Assembly (NCBI RefSeq): GCF_013410065.1
Contig: NZ_JACCCW010000002.1
Location: 1,853,518-1,917,517 of the forward strand
Length of the DNA stretch: 64,000 nucleotides
Direction: 5' to 3'
Source: Granulicella arctica
GTDB taxonomy: Bacteria > Acidobacteriota > Terriglobia > Terriglobales > Acidobacteriaceae
Under the pieces are notes generated by a model. The model searched no databases. It saw only the letters and a program-made list of their open reading frames with translations, and was not told the DNA's origin. Both the position numbers and the translations under genes were made by a program. Positions 17,501 to 23,653 of this stretch are shown here, piece by piece; the first letter of the stretch is position 1; every line of letters begins with the position of its first letter.

Positions 17501-17655
17501 TTGGTTCTGACTCCCAGCGCCCCTTTGCCATCGTGATCGTCGGCGGGCTCATTGCGGATCTGGTAATGAGTATCTTTTTATTGCCCACACTATATGTATG
17601 GATCTCCGGAGAGAACGACGTCTTACCAAAACCAGAACCGGAGTTTGAGATCTGA
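14518..17655 (+). CDS. CzcA-type heavy-metal RND pump
   Basis: This 1045-residue inner membrane proton-driven pump has the RND layout: a span, a large periplasmic loop, six spans, a second loop, and five spans. The fourth-span motif LDFGMVVDGAVVMIENIVRH places D404, D410 and E417 where CzcA of Cupriavidus has its proton-relay acids. That pattern is typical of the divalent cation (Zn/Co/Cd/Ni) branch, while CusA-type copper/silver pumps have a different motif. The porter domains read normally (FGGLTKEYQIRLNPDKL; RIIGQPNLTFTVDRQAAARFG). Translation starts at GTG 14518 with GGAGG upstream, overlapping the adaptor stop as GTGA. The true substrate is not determined by sequence alone. Confidence 0.93.
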   Translation: MIRALVDFALRSRFLILAIAILLFVWGAISFHNLPVDAYPDVADNYVNVITQWPGHSAEDIEKQITVPTEIQMAGIPDLMNVRSFSLAGISSLMMNFNDSSDNNWNRERVLERLGMVTLPAGLVPQLQTDWSPAGQIYWYTIDSKNPSIDVMEQKSIEDWTLQKQFKNVPGIVDVASFGGLTKEYQIRLNPDKLVSYGLSIGQVEQQLSNNNANAGGSFIVAGAQQINVQSAGLYEDVQQIENTLIKTQNGTPIRVKDIAEVDQGAKIRLGQISKTYKDVNGRLIDNPDVVEGVVLLQKGGDADPALKGIEAKVKELNDYILPKGVKVVPFLDRSELIHLTTHTVMHNLTEGIVLVVIILMLFLGNVRGAIIVALTIPFSLLFASICLDLKHIPANLLSLGALDFGMVVDGAVVMIENIVRHLNRPNHGAETTQDKIRAAAHEVQRPVFYAIGIIITAYLPIFTLQAVEGRLFKPMAWTVAFALLGALIFSMIIAPVLASFLFRKGAKEWKNPVMEYLTATYRKRVVEAIHHRGITVGIGVLGLIIAIYLAFGGVIGSEFLPHLDEGALWVRGSLAPSTGPEESLAISNKARIIMASYPEVTDVVDQIGRPDDGTDWTGFFDTEYNVNLKPKEEWRPVFHGDKDALIASMNQQLKKIPGVIWGFSQPIEDNMEEAVSGVKGELSVKIYGDDFRTLEQKGNEVVSVMSKVNGVKDLGLFRIIGQPNLTFTVDRQAAARFGINVADIQDAIQTAVGGSILSEVLKGEAQYDLVLRYQKPYRDTKEAITNVRLLSPSGERVSLDQLTTIGTTDGAEEIYREGEQRYIAVKYSVRDRDLGSTVEEAIDKVNKQVPLDKGYHFVWAGEYQSKQRADKRLAIIVPITVLLIFIILYMMFKSFKWATLILLNVAMARVGGLLALLVTHTNISVSSSVGFLALFGVSVQTGVIMLEYMNQLRVRGHSIEESAVEGAVLRLRPIMMTMLVATLGLLPAATSHGIGSDSQRPFAIVIVGGLIADLVMSIFLLPTLYVWISGENDVLPKPEPEFEI

Positions 17656-17761
17656 TTCACCCCCTAATGCAATCACAGATATGCATGAAAAAAATGTAAC
17701 AACATGAAGGAGGAGACTCGAAGTTAGTGCTCGTCAGGTTTTACTGGCTCTGATTTTCCCT

Positions 17762-17778
17762 AGTCGTAATGTACGACT
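17762..17778. promoter_or_regulatory. Operator-like inverted repeat AGTCGTA-ATG-TACGACT
   Basis: A perfect 7-bp inverted repeat with a 3-base centre, 127 bases upstream of the Wzi-family start. The half-site TACGAC recurs in the palindrome ATACGACGTAT at 20713-20723 between the divergent two-component genes. A binding site for a dimeric regulator such as the nearby LuxR-type response regulator is plausible. Confidence 0.45.
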
Positions 17779-17844
17779 CATATACGCATGCAAGGGACGT
17801 CCCTAAGACCATCGATTCTGCCTCCAAAATGAGCAGATCACTTG

Positions 17845-17873
17845 CTGTCTAGACAGTGGAAATATCTAGACAG
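17845..17873. promoter_or_regulatory. Palindrome plus direct repeat before Wzi gene
   Basis: CTGTCTAGACAG (17845-17856) is a perfect 12-bp palindrome, and its right part TCTAGACAG is repeated at 17865-17873, 17 bases further on. It ends 31 bases before the ATG at 17905, so a bound protein would block a transcript or translation start. Confidence 0.45.
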
Positions 17874-17904
17874 AATGGATGGCTATTCAATATTTGAGGT
17901 AAAG

Positions 17905-19659
17905 ATGAAGCTCATCCGATGGGTATACTATTTCGCACCTCTCTGCGTACTATTACCTAATTCCTTTGCGCAGAAGCCTACCCAATGCGTAGACGATTTT
18001 GTTATCGATAGCCCTTACGTAGATCCCTTGGGCTCAACCTATGTCCCGATAGACAGCTGGATGTACCCTGCTATCGATCGCTTGCATAGCCTGGGTTATA
18101 TCAATACAGCTTATTCCGGTATTCGTCCTTGGACTCGATTGAGCATAGCGCATATGCTCGAAGAGTCCTACAGTAAAATCAATGACGATAGTCGTAATGA
18201 TGAGGCATGTTCGATTTATCGCATTTTGCAAAAGGAACTCACTCCCGACGTGGAGGATTTAAATGAACCACACGAACAGCATACAGAACTGGAGAGTACT
18301 TACACTCGCATCCTTGGCATATCAGGCACACCACTGCGTGACAGCTTCCACCTCGGGCAAACAATTACTAACGATTATGGCCGACCTTACGAGCAGGGGT
18401 TCAACCCAATAAGCGGGTTCAGCACCAGGAGCCAAGCGGGACGATTTGCGTTGTATTTTAGAGGAGAGTACCAACATGCTCCAAGCGCTCCTGGCTATTC
18501 TCAGTCTCTAGCTAATGATCTTGCAACTATCGACGCTGCGCCAATTTCAAGCAATCCGAATCAAGCTACTATTCCTTCAGGTCCGATTAGCCCAGCAAAT
18601 AATTTTCGCATTGTGGAAGCAAATGTTTCCTATTTTTTGCTAAATCACGAATTTTCCTTTGGCAAAAACGATCACTGGATGGGCCCTGCTAGAGGCGGAA
18701 ATTTTGCCTGGAGCAATGACGCTGAAAATATATATGCCTTTCAGATCGATCGCATCGAACCACTCTATGTTCCTCTAGTTTCACGTTTTACAGGTTCATT
18801 TCGATACCAGTTTTTCGTCGGAAGCCTGAAAGGACACACAGACCCTAATGATCCCTGGATACACGTTGAGAAGATAAGTTTTAAACCGACAGCTAATCTA
18901 GAAATGGGTTTTGAACGTTCCACTATCTGGGGTGGAGAGGGACATGTTCCAATCACATTGCATACCTTCTTGAAAAGTTTTTTCAGCTTTCAAAATGTGC
19001 CCGCATCCGAGAAGTTTTCACGAAACGACCCTGGAGCCCGTTTTGGCACCTTTGACTTTACGTACAGGTTGCCTTTTGTGCGCAACTGGCTGACCTTATA
19101 TACAGACTCGCTTGTCCATGACGACGTAAGCCCCATCGATGCTCCTCGACATGCCGGTGTCAGACCTGGTATTTATCTAGCACGGTTTCCACACCTCGAG
19201 CACCTTGATCTTCGCGTAGAAGCCGTAAGCACGGACCCTCCGACCGGACGTAGCAGCGGCGGGAATTACCTCTACACCGAATTCGTGCAAAAGCAGGGAT
19301 ACACTAATAAAGGGTTCATTCTCGGAGACGCGATCGGGCGCGAATCTAAAGGCGGTCAGTCATGGTTGACCTATCATCTGTCACCTAGCGAAGAGGTGCA
19401 GTTCTCTTATCGCAATGCGAAAGCTGCGAAGGATTTTATCCCAGGAGGCACAACGCAGAATGTCTTTCGGGTCTCTACTATAAAGCGCTTCAACAAAGAC
19501 GTTGAATTGCGTGGCTGGATACAGCACGAAGCATGGAAAGCTCCGATTTATAAAACGGGTAAAAATACGGATACCAGCGTTGCTGTCCAACTTACCTGGT
19601 ACTTGCATGGAAAATTTTCTAAGAAACGCTTAATGCAGGAGCTACAAACTAAGCCCTGA
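17905..19659 (+). CDS. Capsule assembly Wzi family protein
   Basis: This 584-residue outer membrane protein starts with a signal peptide (KLIRWVYYFAPLCVLLPNSFAQ). The order of features is that of Wzi-family proteins: STYVPIDSWMYPAIDRLHSLG, IRPWTRLSIAHMLEES, then many amphipathic beta strands with FSFGKNDHWMGPARGGNFAW in the middle. Wzi itself is an 18-strand barrel that attaches capsule polysaccharide to the cell surface; many acidobacterial relatives have no capsule genes nearby and their role is open. ATG 17905 was chosen because GAGGT precedes it and the signal peptide follows; an upstream in-frame TTG at 17842 overlaps a palindrome instead. It is last in the island's plus-strand run and is followed by a terminator-like hairpin. 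Confidence 0.85.
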   Translation: MKLIRWVYYFAPLCVLLPNSFAQKPTQCVDDFVIDSPYVDPLGSTYVPIDSWMYPAIDRLHSLGYINTAYSGIRPWTRLSIAHMLEESYSKINDDSRNDEACSIYRILQKELTPDVEDLNEPHEQHTELESTYTRILGISGTPLRDSFHLGQTITNDYGRPYEQGFNPISGFSTRSQAGRFALYFRGEYQHAPSAPGYSQSLANDLATIDAAPISSNPNQATIPSGPISPANNFRIVEANVSYFLLNHEFSFGKNDHWMGPARGGNFAWSNDAENIYAFQIDRIEPLYVPLVSRFTGSFRYQFFVGSLKGHTDPNDPWIHVEKISFKPTANLEMGFERSTIWGGEGHVPITLHTFLKSFFSFQNVPASEKFSRNDPGARFGTFDFTYRLPFVRNWLTLYTDSLVHDDVSPIDAPRHAGVRPGIYLARFPHLEHLDLRVEAVSTDPPTGRSSGGNYLYTEFVQKQGYTNKGFILGDAIGRESKGGQSWLTYHLSPSEEVQFSYRNAKAAKDFIPGGTTQNVFRVSTIKRFNKDVELRGWIQHEAWKAPIYKTGKNTDTSVAVQLTWYLHGKFSKKRLMQELQTKP

Positions 19660-19726
19660 TAGATATTTTAAGCAAGATGGAATTATTTAGACCATATAGC
19701 TCCATGCCTTTCACCCAGAGGAGTCC

Positions 19727-19754
19727 ACCCTTTGGAGATCAGCCTCCAAAGGGT
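19727..19754 (+). terminator. 11-bp hairpin after Wzi gene
   Basis: ACCCTTTGGAG (19727-19737) pairs with CTCCAAAGGGT (19744-19754) around a six-base loop. It lies between two convergent genes, so it may end transcripts from both sides. T-runs on either side are short. Confidence 0.6.
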
Positions 19755-19881
19755 AACGAACGGATAGAACGTGCGAATCTTTCAAGATACTGATTCAAGT
19801 GATGTATGCAAAAAAGTGAGATGAAAGTCTCTAGTAAATACTCACGGAGCGAATTCATGGCTTCGGATGAGTGAATTTCAT

Positions 19882-20559
19882 TCAGTGGTCGGTTACACCA
19901 GTCTCACCATCCAGCCAATCATCAGAGTGCTGCTCCAAAGCAAGGCGGACTAATTGACTTCGGGTACGAACCCCCGTTTTCGCAAAGAGTTGCTGCAGAG
20001 CTCCTTTCACCCCGCTTTCAGACAGCTGAAGCTCTACTGCTATCTGCTTATTCGAGAGTCCCTCGCAGACTGCCCGCACTACTGCCAGCTCGCGGGCGCT
20101 GAGAGACGGGCGAATTCGCGTTTCTTCGGCTCTACGATTTACGCCATCAATCAAAGGTTTGATTGCCCGCGAATCGAGCCAGATCTGGCCGCTAATGATT
20201 TTATGAATTGCCTCAACGAGCTCTGCAGGAGGAGCCTGTTTAAGAAAAATCCCCGATGCTCCCTGCTCTAGAACCTTCAAGACTGTCGCATTGGGCATGC
20301 CAGCCGTTACCATTAAGATGTGGCCTTTAAAGCCCTTTGCCTTGGCCTCATCTAAAAAGAGCGTCCCGTACTCTCCGTCCAGGTCATAGTCCAGCAGAAC
20401 AACATCTATTACTTCGCCTTCGAGGAGACGCAAAGCCTCTCGAATATGGCCGCAGCTCCGCACCGCTATGAAATCGGGCTCAGCCTGAAGTAATCGGCCA
20501 ACACCTTCACGAAAAAGAGCATGATCGTCAATAAGCAGAATCCGAATTCCCTGATTCAT
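19882..20559 (-). CDS. NarL/LuxR-family response regulator
   Basis: A 225-residue two-component regulator. The receiver domain has the acidic pair in LLIDDHALFREG (D11, D12), the phospho-acceptor in VVLLDYDLDG (D57) and the conserved Lys in FLKQAPP. The C-terminal LuxR-type helix-turn-helix begins LSARELAVVRAVCEG and continues SNKQIAVELQLSESGVKGAL. The start ATG 20559 (MNQGIRILLIDD) gives a standard receiver; an in-frame ATG at 20676 would add 39 residues unlike any known domain. It is divergent from a histidine kinase, which is its likely partner. The recurring TACGAC palindromes nearby are candidate targets. Targets could include the pump and Wzi genes of the same island, which is inference. 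Confidence 0.88.
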   Translation of the reverse strand: MNQGIRILLIDDHALFREGVGRLLQAEPDFIAVRSCGHIREALRLLEGEVIDVVLLDYDLDGEYGTLFLDEAKAKGFKGHILMVTAGMPNATVLKVLEQGASGIFLKQAPPAELVEAIHKIISGQIWLDSRAIKPLIDGVNRRAEETRIRPSLSARELAVVRAVCEGLSNKQIAVELQLSESGVKGALQQLFAKTGVRTRSQLVRLALEQHSDDWLDGETGVTDH

Positions 20560-20949
20560 ATCAACACTGTCGGACGATTTTCTTAACGTAGAAAACCACC
20601 TGGCTTGTCCCTTTGTCTGGAATACATGAGAATCTTCAGCATCATGGGTAAAACCGATCATCCAAAAGATATTCACTTGCCTATTTCTGAGTGTAAGCGA
20701 AAGTATCTAGCTATACGACGTATTTTTGTCAGACTAATAGGCTATGCATGAGCCCGGTATTTAGGCCGTATAGTGTGACCTTTAGCCTTAAAGAAAAATC
20801 TGGATAATAGTCGCCTTCTACTTCATCGATTGATCCATCGGAAGATGGATCAATCGGCACGCTGGCGGATCTTTTTCCGAGTGAGCGTCGGATGCAGAAA
20901 GTGCATTACAGTAGGGAATACATCACACATAGAAGGCAGTGACGCACGC
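20560..20949. other. Divergent regulatory region of two-component pair
   Basis: About 390 bases between the response regulator and kinase starts. It contains an odd palindrome ATACGACGTAT (20713-20723) and a perfect 13-bp hairpin (20827-20856). In-frame upstream start codons exist for both genes, but the added residues resemble nothing and the hairpin lies inside the kinase extension, which argues that this is untranslated leader. Confidence 0.55.
20827..20856 (+). promoter_or_regulatory. Perfect 13-bp hairpin with GGAA loop
   Basis: CGATTGATCCATC (20827-20839) pairs with GATGGATCAATCG (20844-20856) around GGAA, a GNRA-type tetraloop. It sits about 95 bases before the kinase ATG at 20950, within its probable leader. 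It is also a perfect inverted repeat at DNA level and so could bind a dimeric protein. Confidence 0.6.
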
Positions 20950-22326
20950 ATGGATATTCTTTCGATTTACACGCGAACCAACAGAAATCTCTTGTTGCTT
21001 GCCGCTGCAACTCTGGTTGTAACGATCGCTTTTACAGATTGGTCCACCAAACCCTACATCTCGATCGGTTTCCTCTATCTGTTTCCGATCATGCTAATTA
21101 GCGGAATTCTTGCTCGGTGGCAGATCATGAGCGCGGCGCTCGTCTGTTCCGTTTTGCAAGAAGCCTTCAGCAATCTTCCATCGAGTGAAGCAATTGTGCG
21201 GCTGATTCTTTCATCTGCAGGATTTGTAGGAACGGGATTTCTTGTCTTCGAATTAGTACGAAACCGCCGTATCGTCATGCAACATCTTGAAGAGGTTGAG
21301 GGACAAGTACGGTTGCGGAAAGACGCGGAGGAACAACTCCGCGTCTTAGTAGAAAGTAGCCCTGCTGCTATTCTCACAGTCGACTCAAAGGGAGAAATAC
21401 TACTTGCGAACCTGGCGGCACAAGAAATATTGGCTCCTGGACAAGGAGAGCTAAAATCTCAAGCAATTCAGAAGTACCTTCCTGCCTTGCTGATCGCCGC
21501 CCGCTCCAGGAAAGCTCACCCTTTCAGGACGACCATGCAGTGTTGCGGACAAAGGGCAGATGGTGAAACCTTCCTTGCCGGAATATGGTTTTCAACGTAC
21601 ACCACACAATCAGGTAACCGGCTGGCTGCGATCATAGTTGATCTCTCTGAAGAACTTGTCCATCGCGAAGATCTAAGTTTGGACTACTTATTGAAAAATG
21701 CGCGAATTCTGATGAGTGCTGTTTCTCATGAAATACGTAATCTTTCAGGAACAGCTCGAGTCATGTACGAAAATCTAGACCGATTAGGCATATTGTGTGG
21801 AAACGAGGACTTCGAAGCACTAGGAACGCTAATTCACGGCATGGAGAGACTGTCCGATCTCGATATTGTTCGTTCATCCGACAAGGGAAGGCAGGCTGTA
21901 GAGTTAGGACCGGTGCTAGACGAGGTCCGGATTCTGATTGAGTCAGCATGCCGGGAGTCTGAGGTTGAACTTTTTTGGAAGATCGAAGGAACTCAATCCG
22001 TTGTCTGGGCGGATCGATACGGACTTATTCAGGTCTTTCTCAATCTTGCCAAGAATAGTCTTCGGGCCATGGAAGATTGCAGCGATAGACATCTAACAGT
22101 GGAGGCTACAAGGGATAACGAGTATTTCATCGTTCGCATTCACGACACTGGGCCTGGCATAGCAAATTCACAGGATCTTTTCCGGCCATTCCAACAGGGG
22201 GCTGATTCCAGCGGTCTTGGCTTGTATGTTTCACAATCAATTATGAAGAGTTTTGGTGGGGACCTGGCGTTTGAACCTCGAGATAGAGGGTGCTGTTTCG
22301 CCATCACGATACAAGTGGCTGCCTAG
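20950..22326 (+). CDS. Membrane sensor histidine kinase with PAS domain
   Basis: A 458-residue kinase. Three hydrophobic segments in the first 100 residues (LLLLAAATLVVTIAF, ISIGFLYLFPIMLISGIL and LILSSAGFVGTGFLVF) form the membrane sensor. A coiled linker and a PAS domain follow (VESSPAAILTVDSKGEILLAN). The phospho-acceptor is H260 in AVSHEIRNLSG. The ATPase domain shows the N box NLAKNSLRAMED, DTGPGIA and GLGLYVSQSIMKSFGGD. The dimerisation region departs from the usual HisKA pattern after H-E-I-R-N (LSGTARVMYENLDRLG). It is divergent from a LuxR-type response regulator at 19882-20559, the likely partner. ATG 20950 is chosen over 20830 because the sensor then starts normally. Confidence 0.87.
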   Translation: MDILSIYTRTNRNLLLLAAATLVVTIAFTDWSTKPYISIGFLYLFPIMLISGILARWQIMSAALVCSVLQEAFSNLPSSEAIVRLILSSAGFVGTGFLVFELVRNRRIVMQHLEEVEGQVRLRKDAEEQLRVLVESSPAAILTVDSKGEILLANLAAQEILAPGQGELKSQAIQKYLPALLIAARSRKAHPFRTTMQCCGQRADGETFLAGIWFSTYTTQSGNRLAAIIVDLSEELVHREDLSLDYLLKNARILMSAVSHEIRNLSGTARVMYENLDRLGILCGNEDFEALGTLIHGMERLSDLDIVRSSDKGRQAVELGPVLDEVRILIESACRESEVELFWKIEGTQSVVWADRYGLIQVFLNLAKNSLRAMEDCSDRHLTVEATRDNEYFIVRIHDTGPGIANSQDLFRPFQQGADSSGLGLYVSQSIMKSFGGDLAFEPRDRGCCFAITIQVAA

Positions 22327-22410
22327 GTGTTTTCTATATGCCAATACTGCCTAGGTTTTTGTAGTTTCAATAAAGCAACCGCAGAAAGCAGCAGTTTAGG
22401 CTTGCTATCT

Positions 22411-23649
22411 TCAATGCCGTTTTAGCTTCCGTCGGAGTGAGCGGCTCCACCACATGATGAGTCCAGTAACGAGCAGCACTGTAGGGAAAAGGCCGAGAAG
22501 AAACCAAAGCACTCGGGAGACCACGCCGGCAAAACGGCCGAAGTGAACAGCGTACACATAAAGCACAGCCCGCATAACCAGAGGCAAACTGCGCGAATCC
22601 AGCTGTTGCATAGGACTTGCATCAAAGGGATTGATATAGACCCGAAACGGCTGTGCATAGGGCGCGGAATGCGGATAGTACGCGATCGCCTCGAACGAGT
22701 TACCCGGTTCGGAAGGAAGCGCCAGATAGTCGACATAAGCGCCTTGAGGAAGAGAGTCAGCGGCCGCGCGCCAGGCATCCTGAACCGTGATCAACTCCCC
22801 GCCTAGCGGTCGGAGAGGTAGCGTCGGAGCGGAATACCAAGCCCGAATTACGTCTGGGTCCGTGTGCGTCACAAAAGCTAACCCTCGCAGTATTGGTTGG
22901 GGAAAAACAAAGAAGATGCCGGTGGCAATGACCGCGATCAGTGCGGGGTTAGACCAGAAACCACCGGTCGCGTGAAGGTCCCAATTGAACCGCCTCCAGT
23001 TGCTCCGACCGCCATGAAGGCTCCTTCGCAATCCGTGAATACGCAACGCGGAGATCGCTCGGCTCACTCCGGGCCACCAAAGGATCCAGCCTGTCAGAGC
23101 AACGCCGAGGAAGGCTATAGCGAGCACTCCATTGACGACATATCCTCGCTCCCCTGCCAGTAAATAGTAGTGAAGATTCGCAGCCAGCCCCATCACTCCG
23201 GCATACCTCGATCTCGCCCCAAGCAAAGCACCCGAGTATGGATCGAGGTATACCAGCAGCTGATCCGGCGTGAAGGAGTGCGGAGCGAAGACTGCATGGC
23301 CAGGACGCGGCATCATATAGAGGACTACCGGTTGGACAGGCATCGTCGACGGACTCGAGGCAAGCTGTTCAAAGCCACGCGGCTGCCAGTCAGGAAGAGC
23401 ACTCGTAGCAGTATGCAGCAACTGATCAAGCGTCGGCCGCGCCGAAGATGTTGCGCCCGGATGCAGGACATACAGCTTAGGACGCAACGCACGTTCGATC
23501 TCGGAGCGGAAGACAAGCGCTGAACCACTCAGACCAATCAGCGCCATATAGAGTCCAAGGCCGACGCCACACCACAGGTGAATCTGAAACGCCACGCGCC
23601 GCGCCAGGGTTTGACGTGGCTTGTACAACAGACGATGCCATAGCAACAC
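22411..23649 (-). CDS. PepSY-associated transmembrane protein (reductase-like)
   Basis: A 412-residue inner membrane protein of the PepSY_TM family. Four main spans are seen: the opening FQIHLWCGVGLGLYMALIGLSGSALVF, VVNGVLAIAFLGVALTGWILWW, LIAVIATGIFFVFP, and the C-terminal VLWFLLGLFPTVLLVTGLIMWW. Conserved His (IHLW, NLHYYL, DLHATGGFW, VHFGRF) are the type that bind heme in siderophore reductases such as FsrB-like or FpvG-related proteins. The gene follows the TonB receptor by four bases, a pairing seen in many siderophore systems where the PepSY protein is thought to reduce the imported ferric complex. Here the metal is uncertain because of the neighbouring Cys-rich sigma factor. GC content returns to the host level. 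Confidence 0.87.
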   Translation of the reverse strand: MLLWHRLLYKPRQTLARRVAFQIHLWCGVGLGLYMALIGLSGSALVFRSEIERALRPKLYVLHPGATSSARPTLDQLLHTATSALPDWQPRGFEQLASSPSTMPVQPVVLYMMPRPGHAVFAPHSFTPDQLLVYLDPYSGALLGARSRYAGVMGLAANLHYYLLAGERGYVVNGVLAIAFLGVALTGWILWWPGVSRAISALRIHGLRRSLHGGRSNWRRFNWDLHATGGFWSNPALIAVIATGIFFVFPQPILRGLAFVTHTDPDVIRAWYSAPTLPLRPLGGELITVQDAWRAAADSLPQGAYVDYLALPSEPGNSFEAIAYYPHSAPYAQPFRVYINPFDASPMQQLDSRSLPLVMRAVLYVYAVHFGRFAGVVSRVLWFLLGLFPTVLLVTGLIMWWSRSLRRKLKRH

Positions 23650-23653
23650 CGCT

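Noticed and set aside
17701..17730. Short peptide frame after GAAGGAGGAG in the pump-Wzi gap
   Set aside because: Only seven codons with no conserved feature; the purine run may be chance.
20560..20676. N-terminal extension of the response regulator from ATG 20676
   Set aside because: It would add 39 residues unlike any domain; the receiver starts normally at 20559.
20830..20949. N-terminal extension of the histidine kinase from ATG 20830
   Set aside because: The added 40 residues include the arms of a perfect hairpin and match nothing; the sensor domain starts normally at 20950.
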